From contig JACRDB010000066.1 in NCBI GenBank assembly GCA_016218725.1, positions 248,001-312,000 on the forward strand: a stretch of DNA of 64,000 bases. Reading direction: 5' to 3'. The translations under genes and the position numbers were made by a program. Numbering within the stretch: the first letter of the stretch is position 1; each line of letters begins with the position of its first letter. Below are positions 1 through 7,590 of this stretch, piece by piece. This DNA is from Deltaproteobacteria bacterium. GTDB taxonomy: Bacteria > Myxococcota_A > Polyangia > Polyangiales > Ga0077539. The notes under the pieces are model-generated. The model saw only the letters and a list, made by a program, of their open reading frames with translations, was not told the DNA's origin and did not search any database.

Positions 1-1638
1 GCCCACGCCCTCGGGGACCTCCTGGCGTGGATGGAGTCCCTGGCCCCGGCCCTGCGGGACCCCCACTGGATGGACGCCCTGCGCCGCGCGCAGGCGTCGG
101 GAAACGACCCCCTGGCCCTCTGGGTCGGGGTGTACGCCCAGGCCAGGCAGAGCACCTTCGAGGTCAAGAACAACGCCGGCACCGTGGTGCTGTTGAGCGC
201 CGTGGAGCAGCTCCGGAGTACCTCCCTGGTGGCCGACGTGTGGGACGACCTCCGACGCGCCCTGCGCTCCGGGGAGCTCCTGGCCTGGCTCACCCGGCAG
301 GTGCCGGGCTTCGACCCCTGGCGCTATCCCAGGCCCGTCGGCGACGACGAGTTGGAGCTCAACGCGCTCCTCTGGGACCTGGGGAACACCGGTCTGGTGC
401 TGGAGTGGGGCGTGAGGGACCTCGCGGTCACCGCGCCGGAGGACCTGGTGCGCGCGTACCAGGGCGACTGCCGACAGCTCGAGGCGCACCTCTCGCGGGG
501 CCATGTGGAGCCGTGGCTTGAGCGCTTCCACGGCGAGCGCAGGGTCGGGTCGGTGCCCCTCGGCGAGGCGCTCGGGTGGCTCCGGAGCGAGCACGGGCGG
601 CTGCCCTCGGGGTACCTCGCGCTCAAGTGCGCGCTCCTTTGCGGCCTGCGGTACCTGCCCCTGGACCCGAACCACCCGGCGGACCAGGCGACCTTCCGTG
701 GCTACGCGGGCGTCACCCGGGAAGGCTCCCCGGGGCCCTCGTCGTGGGAGCCCCTGCGGGACCACGTGGCCACGGGGACGGCCCTCCTGTGGCTGGCGCA
801 GCTCCCGGAGGCCCGGCCCGACGTGGCCGCTTCCCTCGTACGGAGCGCGTTCTCCGAGCCTGGGAGGGACAACCCCCAGGAGCGCGCGGGGCGCTTCCTC
901 CCGGCGCTGGCGTCGAGCTTCGGGGCACCGGTGCCGTCCGCGGTGCTGGCCGCGGAGCTCTCCCAGGCCCTGGGCCGGGGCGCGGTGAGCGCCGCCCGCG
1001 CCTCCGGTGCCGCGAAGGCTCCGCGCCGGGGGGCGAGCGTCGCGGGGCCCCTGGCGCTGGCGCTCCTGGCGCTCGGAGTGGCCCTGGTGCTGTGGGGCCT
1101 ACCGCTCCAGCGCGCGGAGACACCCCCGCCGTCGACCAGCGCCGTGTGGACGCGGGTGGAGGTGCGCGTCCACGCCGAGCGCGCCAACGGGGACCGTCCC
1201 TGGGACCTGGACCTCTCGGGGCCGGAGCTCCGGGTGACGCTCCGGGTGCCGGGGTCAAACCTCGTGGTGGGTCCGTGCACCAACGCCAGGGACTGCGCCC
1301 GCACCGTGGAGAACGTGCCCCTGGTGCCCAACGAGCCCTTCCGGGTGGACGTGGACGAAGTGGACGCCCTCCGGGATGAGCACCTGGCGACGCGGTGGGT
1401 GCGCTGGCAGGGGCAGCGCCGGGAGGAGCTCACGCTCCCGCTGGGGAGCGTCACCCTGCGGCTCAATTTCACCCGGACGGTGGTGCCAGCGACGCCGGTG
1501 AGGTCCGTGGAGCCGACGCCGGTGCCTCGGAGGGACGCCGGCGCCCAGGACCCTGGGACCCGCCCGAGGTCGAGGCCCCGACGGCGCGCGACGCCCGACG
1601 CTGCGGCGCCCCCGCTGCCTCCCCCCTGGCCCCCGTGA
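1..1638 (+). CDS. Unknown protein with one C-terminal-half TM segment (5' partial)
   Basis: The frame is open from base 1 to the TGA at 1636-1638. An ATG at 31 exists, but the codons before it read like normal coding sequence, so the gene probably starts outside the window. About 330 residues of soluble, helical-looking sequence with no motif I recognise are followed by an Ala/Leu-rich membrane segment (around LALALLALGVALVLWG). After it comes an extracytoplasmic-looking region of about 120 residues with a Cys pair (GPCTNARDC), and then an Arg/Pro-rich tail. The last 170 bp overlap the 3' end of the convergent EAL gene. I do not recognise a family, so no function is proposed. Confidence 0.6.
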   Translation, partial: AHALGDLLAWMESLAPALRDPHWMDALRRAQASGNDPLALWVGVYAQARQSTFEVKNNAGTVVLLSAVEQLRSTSLVADVWDDLRRALRSGELLAWLTRQVPGFDPWRYPRPVGDDELELNALLWDLGNTGLVLEWGVRDLAVTAPEDLVRAYQGDCRQLEAHLSRGHVEPWLERFHGERRVGSVPLGEALGWLRSEHGRLPSGYLALKCALLCGLRYLPLDPNHPADQATFRGYAGVTREGSPGPSSWEPLRDHVATGTALLWLAQLPEARPDVAASLVRSAFSEPGRDNPQERAGRFLPALASSFGAPVPSAVLAAELSQALGRGAVSAARASGAAKAPRRGASVAGPLALALLALGVALVLWGLPLQRAETPPPSTSAVWTRVEVRVHAERANGDRPWDLDLSGPELRVTLRVPGSNLVVGPCTNARDCARTVENVPLVPNEPFRVDVDEVDALRDEHLATRWVRWQGQRREELTLPLGSVTLRLNFTRTVVPATPVRSVEPTPVPRRDAGAQDPGTRPRSRPRRRATPDAAAPPLPPPWPP

Positions 1639-2839
1639 CGTCTCCGACGGCCACCGGCGCCACGGAGCACGCCTGACGCAGGCTCCGGGCCCCGAGGAGC
1701 ATCGCATGCTCCACGCCGTGGAGGCACCCGATCACCTGCGTCGACCAGAGCGACAGCTCGTCGAGCTCGCGGAGCAGGTCGTCCACGCGGGCGCCCCGCC
1801 GCGCCGCGGCGACGATGCGAGCGCCGCACGCGTGGAGGGCGTCGTGCGGCGCAGCGAGGTCCTGGTACACCTCCAGCGCCGCGAGCTGGCGCCCGGGGCC
1901 GTGGTACCAGCGCCCCAGGCGACACTCGGAGGAGTCCGCGGCGAAGCGCAGGAAGCTCGCCGGGACCTCGCGGTCCGGCGGCAGCATCAGGAGCTCGTCC
2001 ACGAGGGCCTTGCGCCACTCCAGGTGGTCCAGGGTGGCCATATGCACCAGGCCCCTGGCGCCTCCGGGCCAGGAGCGCCCCGACGCCGCGAGCGCCAGGA
2101 GCTCCGGCAGCGGCATCGGCCGCCCCATCCAGTAGCCCTGGCCGACGCCGCAGCCGGCGGCCTGGAGCCTTCGGTAGACGCCCTCGGTCTCGATGCCCTC
2201 GGCCACGACCTCGACGCCGAGGCGGTGCCCCATGCGAATGCTGGTCTCCACCAGCGTGGCGTCCTTCTCGGACTGCTCCATCCTCCGGACGAGGCCCTGG
2301 TCGATCTTCACGGCCGTGAAGGGCAGCGCCGAGAGCGTCTCGATGCTGGAGTATCCGGTGCCAAAATCGTCCATGGCGAGGTGGACCTTGTGGGCCCTCA
2401 GGCGGTTCAGGCGCCCTCGGAAGCTCGCGTCGGCCACGATCACCGCGGACTCCGTGAGCTCCACCTCGGTGGCCTCGGCGACGAGCTCCCCGCGCTCGAT
2501 CCTGCGCTCCAGGGCCTCCAGGAGGCGCCCGTCTTCGATGTCCCTCGCGCTGGCGTTGAACGACGTGATCAGCCCCGGCGCCTCGCGCTCCAGGGCCGCG
2601 GTGTCTCGGGCGAAGGTGTCGAGCATCCCCAGGGTGATCTCCGTGATGAACCCGCTCTCCTCCGCCAGGGGGATGAAGGCCCCCGGAGGCACCAGCCCCT
2701 GGTCCCCGCGGCGCCACCGGATCAGCGCCTCGGCGCCGCAGAGGGTCCCCAGGACCATGGAGATCTTGGGCTGGTACCAGTAGGTGAACTCTCTGCGCGC
2801 GAGGGCGCCTTCGAGGTCCGCGACGGTGATTGCGCTCAT
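1469..2839 (-). CDS. EAL-domain c-di-GMP phosphodiesterase with C-terminal CZB zinc-binding domain
   Basis: The N-terminal 250 residues are an EAL domain that keeps the hydrolytic motifs: AEALIRW (EAL signature), TELTESA-type Glu segment, DDFGTGYSS, KIDQGLV, EGIETEG and GQGYWMGRPMP. It should cleave c-di-GMP to pGpG in the cytoplasm. Residues of roughly 265-375 look like a CZB (chemoreceptor zinc-binding) domain: an early His (DHLEWR), the CRLGRWYHGPG core and later His residues (APHDALHACG, GCLHGVEHAM). CZB domains bind zinc in DgcZ-type cyclases and in chemoreceptors. Zinc control of this phosphodiesterase is therefore a reasonable inference. The last ~60 residues are low-complexity and overlap the convergent gene. 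Start at 2839 chosen because the EAL domain begins soon after. Confidence 0.85.
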   Translation of the reverse strand: MSAITVADLEGALARREFTYWYQPKISMVLGTLCGAEALIRWRRGDQGLVPPGAFIPLAEESGFITEITLGMLDTFARDTAALEREAPGLITSFNASARDIEDGRLLEALERRIERGELVAEATEVELTESAVIVADASFRGRLNRLRAHKVHLAMDDFGTGYSSIETLSALPFTAVKIDQGLVRRMEQSEKDATLVETSIRMGHRLGVEVVAEGIETEGVYRRLQAAGCGVGQGYWMGRPMPLPELLALAASGRSWPGGARGLVHMATLDHLEWRKALVDELLMLPPDREVPASFLRFAADSSECRLGRWYHGPGRQLAALEVYQDLAAPHDALHACGARIVAAARRGARVDDLLRELDELSLWSTQVIGCLHGVEHAMLLGARSLRQACSVAPVAVGDVTGARGEAAGAPQRRASRAVGASTSGGSQGPGRRRPSEAPASAPRTSPASLAPPSG

Positions 2840-2912
2840 TGAGGTGGTCCTGGCTACTCCCTAAGATCGGCATCGCCCCCAGGACCTTGAGCGGCCTCCC
2901 TTGCTGGTCCGG

Positions 2913-4757
2913 TCAGCAGCCCGTGATGCGCGCCGTGTGGAGGCGCCCCACCTGGAGCGTCATCGGCAGCGTCGGAGGCGCGCAGGAAAACACTTTTAGC
3001 GTGCCTCCATGGACCACTCCAGCGCCCCCCCGCGCGTCGATCCGTCCCGTCACCACCACCTCCCGGGCCCGGAGGAGAACTCCCCCGCCGGCCCCGGCTC
3101 CCCCGGCGCCGCCGGAACCCCCAGGACCACGCACGCTGTCCATCCCACATACACGTACAAGGTCCCCACCCCCGGCGCCTCGGCTGTTCCCTGCGGCGTT
3201 GGCGCTCCCGCCGGAGCCCCCGGCGCCGCCGGGGACCCCCGAGCAGCCTCCCGCGGCGCCATTGCGCCCCGGGGCGCCGGTGCCGGTCATGCCACCGAGG
3301 CCACGGGTTTCAAGCGCCCCTGACACCTCGATGCGCCGGGAGGCCAGGAGCACGATCCGTCCCCCGCCGGCGTTGCCCGCGCCGCCGCCGCCGCCGCCGC
3401 CGCCGCCGGAGCCCTCCACCCCTGGACAGCGCGAGCATGCCGACCAGGACTGGCTCTGGCTCCCTCCGCCGCCGCCCCCGCCGCCGCCGCCCCCACCGAG
3501 CCGCACGGACTCATCGGTGCTGCTGTCGCCATTGACGCCGGGGCCTCCGTAACCGCCGCGGGCGCCTTCACCGCCCGCGCCTCCGGGGTGGCCGTCCTGG
3601 ATACAGGGCTCGCGACCGGAGGCCATGCCGCGCACCCCAGCCCCGCCGCCCGCGCCGCCGAAGGAGCCCCCGCCCTGGCCGCCCGTTCCGCCCGCGCCGC
3701 CGCAGCTCCCGCAGCAGCTCGTGCGCGCCGTCTCGCCCGCGAGGCCGTCGCGCCCTGCGGCGCTCCCTGGCCCGGAGCCTCCTCCCGACGCCATGGCGCT
3801 GGCGGTCACGCCGCCGCCGCCGCCACCACCACCTCCGCCGCCGCCGTAGCCCATCCCGCTGGCCTGGATGGTGCCCAGCACCCGGATCACGCCGGCTTCG
3901 AGCTGGAGGCCGCCGGTCTCGTCGCTGCGACCATCGTAGGGGCAGACCTGGACGTCTCCCACCTCAAGAACCACCGTCGGGGGCAGGCGGTAGGTGCTCC
4001 CGCAGAGAGGGCCACGGAGCGAGAGGGTCTCGCAGCCATTGTCGGGGAGACCGTCGGCGTCGCGGGCACCCATGGTGCAGGTCGGGACGCAACGACCGTC
4101 GAGGCACCGGGCCTCCCCGAGGGGGTTCTCACACAGGTGTCCGCACCGACCGCAGTTCCTCGGGTCTCGAAGGAGGTCCCCGGTGCAGCTCGTGTCCCCA
4201 GGGGTGTCCTCACCGGACGAATCGGTCGGCTCCGGGACCTCGGGCGGACCCGCCTCGATCACCACCGCGTCGGGCGCGTCCAGCGAGGGCGACACCGCTC
4301 CGTCGGGCTTGAGGTTCGGCAGCGGGCCCGTGGGAACCATCTCACACCCCGCGCGGCCGCAGACGGTGCCCGCGGGGCAGGCGCGGTTCTCGGGCATGCG
4401 GCACCGCCGGGCCAGGAAGAGCTCCACCCTGGACACCGCCAGGGGCCTCGGGAGCACCCTCACCTGGAGCGTGTACGAGAGGTCCCCGACGACCTCCGCG
4501 GTGGCCGCGACGGTCACCTCCCCCGAGGGCTCCGTGAGCACCACGCCCACCTCGCCCGGGAGGCGATAGCGCCCCATGGTGAGGTCGTAACGGCTCGTGG
4601 CGAAGGGCTCTCCTCCCACCCGCGCCACGGTCAGACGCACCGCCGCGAGCTCCGTGCCGGGCGCCATGTCCGAGTCGAGCCTCACCACCAGCTCGGTCAC
4701 CCCTGGAGCGCCGCAGCCTGCCAGGAGTAGCGCGGCGAGGACCCCAGAGGCCCTCAC
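2913..4757 (-). CDS. Glycine-rich lipoprotein with Cys-rich linker
   Basis: A GTG start (4757) overlaps the TGA of the upstream TPR-PEGA gene, so the two are translationally coupled. The N-terminus is a lipoprotein signal with lipobox LLAGC near residue 15, so the protein is probably outer-membrane anchored. After a ~150-residue folded region comes a Cys-rich stretch (CTGDLLRDPRNCGRCGHLC), as in many myxobacterial surface lipoproteins. The C-terminal half is dominated by glycine, with runs of 9-13 consecutive Gly separated by short Ala/Ser/Gly motifs and blocks such as GGGRIVLLASRRIEVSGALETRG, which recall beta-helix or pectate-lyase-like glycine-rich surface proteins. The Gly runs come from GGC/GGG codon tracts, visible on the plus strand as GCC repeats. 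Function unknown. Confidence 0.8.
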   Translation of the reverse strand: MRASGVLAALLLAGCGAPGVTELVVRLDSDMAPGTELAAVRLTVARVGGEPFATSRYDLTMGRYRLPGEVGVVLTEPSGEVTVAATAEVVGDLSYTLQVRVLPRPLAVSRVELFLARRCRMPENRACPAGTVCGRAGCEMVPTGPLPNLKPDGAVSPSLDAPDAVVIEAGPPEVPEPTDSSGEDTPGDTSCTGDLLRDPRNCGRCGHLCENPLGEARCLDGRCVPTCTMGARDADGLPDNGCETLSLRGPLCGSTYRLPPTVVLEVGDVQVCPYDGRSDETGGLQLEAGVIRVLGTIQASGMGYGGGGGGGGGGGGVTASAMASGGGSGPGSAAGRDGLAGETARTSCCGSCGGAGGTGGQGGGSFGGAGGGAGVRGMASGREPCIQDGHPGGAGGEGARGGYGGPGVNGDSSTDESVRLGGGGGGGGGGGGSQSQSWSACSRCPGVEGSGGGGGGGGGAGNAGGGRIVLLASRRIEVSGALETRGLGGMTGTGAPGRNGAAGGCSGVPGGAGGSGGSANAAGNSRGAGGGDLVRVCGMDSVRGPGGSGGAGGAGAGGGVLLRAREVVVTGRIDARGGAGVVHGGTLKVFSCAPPTLPMTLQVGRLHTARITGC

Positions 4758-5539
4758 GGACCGACCACCAGGGGCTCATAGAGGGTGCCCCAGGAGGCCT
4801 CATAGGGGACCCCTCGGGCCTCGGGGCGGACCAGGAGCACCGCGACCAGTACGCCCAGCACCACCACGGCGCCGCCTACCACCGAAGGCAGCACCCACCA
4901 GCGGTCATTGCGGCGCCGAGGTCCCTCCGTCGGCGCGTCGCCGGGCACCGTTGGGGTTGGCGCCGCCGCGGTCCCCAGGCGCTCCAGGTTCACCTCGAAG
5001 GTCTCCCGAGCGCCCGGACGGAAGGTCCTGCGGTCCCTCCAGGGGCGGTACCCTTCGGCCTCCAGGGAGAGCACCCGCAGCCCGGGGTCCACCTGCACGC
5101 GGTGGTCCACCAGGCTCCGGGGCTCGCCGTCCACCTGGAGCGTGGCCGTGGGCGGCGTGACGTAGAAGGTCACGCGCACCAGCGTCGCCCGCAGCTCCGC
5201 CGCCATGGCGCGCGCTGCCTGGATCCGCGCCCGGTCGGTGTTGGGCTCCGGGCTGTCGGCGTAGTCCTCCAACGCTCGGATCGCGTCCAGGTGGCGCCCG
5301 AGCGCGCGGTAGACCAGCCCGAGGTTGTAGCGCACCACCAGCGAGGGGCGCTCCCGGTCGCAGCGCTCGAAGGCCAGCCGGGCGTCGTTGAAGCGGTTCT
5401 CCTGGAGCGCCACCACGCCCTCTTCGAAGGTGCGCCGGTAGTCCTCCACGGACTGCGCCCGCGCCTCGCCCAGGCACCCCAGGAGGGCCAGCAGCCACAC
5501 CGCCACGCTCGGAAGGAACCGAAGCACCGCGCACGGCAT
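4754..5539 (-). CDS. TPR / PEGA-domain secreted membrane-anchored protein
   Basis: I chose the ATG at 5539 because it begins a clear signal peptide (LPSVAVWLLALLGCLGEARAQ). Longer frames would run antisense into the divergent membrane-protein gene. The mature protein has tetratricopeptide-like helices (EEGVVALQENRFNDARLAFERC, then NLGLVYRALGRHLDAIRAL), a PEGA-type beta domain (VTPPTATLQVDGEPRSL, LSLEAEGYRPWRDRRTF) and one C-terminal TM helix (VVGGAVVVLGVLVAVLLV). This is the common myxobacterial architecture of an envelope scaffold protein with no catalytic motifs. It overlaps the start of the glycine-rich lipoprotein gene, so the two probably form one operon and act together at the cell envelope. 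The same architecture recurs at 28421-29455. Confidence 0.75.
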   Translation of the reverse strand: MPCAVLRFLPSVAVWLLALLGCLGEARAQSVEDYRRTFEEGVVALQENRFNDARLAFERCDRERPSLVVRYNLGLVYRALGRHLDAIRALEDYADSPEPNTDRARIQAARAMAAELRATLVRVTFYVTPPTATLQVDGEPRSLVDHRVQVDPGLRVLSLEAEGYRPWRDRRTFRPGARETFEVNLERLGTAAAPTPTVPGDAPTEGPRRRNDRWWVLPSVVGGAVVVLGVLVAVLLVRPEARGVPYEASWGTLYEPLVVGP

Positions 5540-5606
5540 GATAGCGCCCCACACCGCGCACCGCTCGCTTGACAAAGCGCGGCCCAAGCGGCTCCCATCC
5601 CCCGCG

Positions 5607-6128
5607 ATGAACCTCCAGGTCGTCTTCCTCCAACCGAGGAACCCCGCGCAGAGCTGGCCCACGGACCCCGGGCAGGGCACTACGCCCACTCCTACACCCA
5701 CCCCCACCCCCGGAGGTTCCCCTACAGCACCCGACACCAACACCACCGTCGTGGTGAACACCGGGCCCAGCGGGGTCGACCAGGACCGCTGCGAGGGCGC
5801 CTCGCGGAACATGCTCATCGCCGCGGGGGGCTACGATTTCGCCACGTCGCTGGTGGGTGTGGTGCTCTTCCTGGTGATGCGTCGCAAGCTGTGGGCGACG
5901 GTCTTCGGGCGCTACCTCACGGCGCTCATGGTCGCGGCCCTCGGGGCCACGGCGCTCATGGTGCTGGACCCGGTGCGGGCCGACGAGCTCACCCTGTGCC
6001 TCAACAACCCGGAGATGGCCCGGTACATCTTCCTGTCCGGGAGCACCGTGTCCCGCGCGCTGGTGCTCGGGCTCGTCCCGTCGTTCCTGGTGACCCTCGG
6101 CGGTTGCTGGGTGGCCAACAGGACCTGA
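5607..6128 (+). CDS. Small three-TM membrane protein, first gene of tubulin-like operon
   Basis: The ATG at 5607 gives a 173-residue protein. The N-terminal ~65 residues are a Pro/Thr-rich linker with TPTPTPTP repeats. Three hydrophobic helices follow: around TSLVGVVLFLVM, LTALMVAALGATALMVL and VSRALVLGLVPSFLVTLGG. It has no enzyme motif. It precedes the tubulin-like gene by 16 bp on the same strand and so is probably co-transcribed; a role as membrane partner or anchor is inference only. A good -35-like TTGACA lies at 5569-5574 in the divergent intergenic region, but the matching -10 is weak. Confidence 0.65.
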   Translation: MNLQVVFLQPRNPAQSWPTDPGQGTTPTPTPTPTPGGSPTAPDTNTTVVVNTGPSGVDQDRCEGASRNMLIAAGGYDFATSLVGVVLFLVMRRKLWATVFGRYLTALMVAALGATALMVLDPVRADELTLCLNNPEMARYIFLSGSTVSRALVLGLVPSFLVTLGGCWVANRT

Positions 6129-6144
6129 AAGGGAAAGTCTCCCC

Positions 6145-7578
6145 ATGGACCTCGTGATCGCCGTCGGAGGCGGGGGCCAGCACATCGCCCTGGCCGTCGC
6201 CAGGCTCCTGCGCGTGCACGCCCTGGCCGAGCCCGTCACGGCCTTCGTCATCGACGCCGACGGGGAGAGCCGCCTGGCCAGCAAGCTCAAGAGCTTCGGC
6301 AACACCGTGAGCGCCGGGGCCCCGCACCCGCTCGACGGCGCCCAGGCCATCGTCCCGCCCTTCGCCCGGGACACCATGAAGGAGACCGCCTTCCGGAAGA
6401 TCTTCATTGATGACCGCGCGGACCCCCTGGAGCGCGAGCTCTTCGAGCTCTTCTACGACGAAGAGTCCGGCGGCATCGAGGGCGCCGTGGGCCCCGCCGG
6501 GGGCGTGGACATCGGCAAGGGCATGTTCGCCAACCCGAGCGTCGGCTCCGCGGTGTTCTCCGCCTCCAAGGGCGGGGCCATGGAGCCCCTCTTCGGCATC
6601 GCCCGCACCGCCGCGAGGATCTTCGTCGTGGGAAGCTTCCTGGGCGGCACCGGCGCGGGCATCACCCACCAGCTCATCAAGCTGGTCCGCGAGGCCGTCG
6701 GGGTCGCCAAGCCCATCTACGGCGCGTTCCTCCTGCGGTGGTTTGACCTCCCGCCCACCACGGGGCAGACCGTGGACACGGCCACGCTGCTGGCCAGCAT
6801 GGGCCACGGGCTGGAATATTTCTTCAAGCACACCAAGCTCCTCCTCGACGCGTCGCTCCTCCTGGGCGTGCCCGACAACCCCCTGCCGCAGGTGAAGGCC
6901 ACCGCCGCAGCGCCAGACAACGACGAGACCGTCTCGCTCTACCCCCTCCTGGCCGCCTATGGCCTGGTCATGCTCCCGGAGAAGACCGACACCCAGGCCC
7001 GCGCCGCCCACCGGACGTACGGCCTCGCCCACGACGAGCACGACCCCGCCTGGCCCCTGCGCCGCGCGTGGAACGTGCACACCACCTCCAAGGACCCGTC
7101 CCTCGGAGCCCGCATGGTGGAGGCGCTGCTCGTCCAGGAGATCTACCGAAGCCTCCGTGAAAAATCCAGTGATTTCACGGACTTCGGCTATGAGAAGGGG
7201 CGCTCGACGTGGGGCTCGCTCCTCGGCAACGTGGCCCGCGCCAACCATGAGAACCCGACGGTGTTCGCCCGCAAGGTGCTGAACGCGCTCTTGAACCGCG
7301 GGGCCCAGCTCTGGTTCACCACGGCGTGGCTCGGGACCATCTTCGGCGAGCCGGACCTGTCCATGTTTGGCGACCCACGGACCAGGCAGCTGTACTCCGT
7401 GGTGAAGCAGCGCCGCTGGGCGCCGCCGGAGGCCTTCCGGGTGCTGGTGGACGCCTTCCAGCACGAGGGCACCGCCGGGGCCGAGCGCACGCGCACCAGC
7501 GCCAACAAAGACCCGGACCCCGACGTGGCCACCGCCGAGAAGATCGAGCGGTCGCTCCTGGCGGCCCTTCGCACCTGA
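6145..7578 (+). CDS. Tubulin/FtsZ-superfamily GTPase-like protein
   Basis: 477 residues. The N-terminus starts directly with a Rossmann-like strand and Gly-rich loop (VIAVGGGGQHIALAVARLL), matching the T1 loop of tubulin/FtsZ proteins. Near residues 162-177 is GSFLGGTGAGITHQL, which matches the tubulin signature loop GGGTGTG (T4, phosphate binding). The segment spacing and size (larger than FtsZ, close to TubZ or the bacterial 'tubulin-like' family) support a GTP-binding, possibly filament-forming protein. It is not a standard FtsZ because the conserved cell-division C-terminal tail is absent. It sits inside a four-gene operon between a membrane protein and a large unknown protein; the downstream gene starts 12 bp after its stop. 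Function unknown; cytoskeletal, motility or defence roles are all possible. Confidence 0.75.
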   Translation: MDLVIAVGGGGQHIALAVARLLRVHALAEPVTAFVIDADGESRLASKLKSFGNTVSAGAPHPLDGAQAIVPPFARDTMKETAFRKIFIDDRADPLERELFELFYDEESGGIEGAVGPAGGVDIGKGMFANPSVGSAVFSASKGGAMEPLFGIARTAARIFVVGSFLGGTGAGITHQLIKLVREAVGVAKPIYGAFLLRWFDLPPTTGQTVDTATLLASMGHGLEYFFKHTKLLLDASLLLGVPDNPLPQVKATAAAPDNDETVSLYPLLAAYGLVMLPEKTDTQARAAHRTYGLAHDEHDPAWPLRRAWNVHTTSKDPSLGARMVEALLVQEIYRSLREKSSDFTDFGYEKGRSTWGSLLGNVARANHENPTVFARKVLNALLNRGAQLWFTTAWLGTIFGEPDLSMFGDPRTRQLYSVVKQRRWAPPEAFRVLVDAFQHEGTAGAERTRTSANKDPDPDVATAEKIERSLLAALRT

Positions 7579-7590
7579 AGGATGTGAACC

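Noticed and set aside
702..2873. Long low-complexity frames opposite real genes
   Set aside because: High GC content gives long antisense frames rich in Arg/Gly/Pro/Ala; no motifs, and the opposite strand carries recognisable families.
3360..3850. GCC trinucleotide tracts as a noncoding repeat element
   Set aside because: They are the complement of Gly codons of the lipoprotein on the minus strand.
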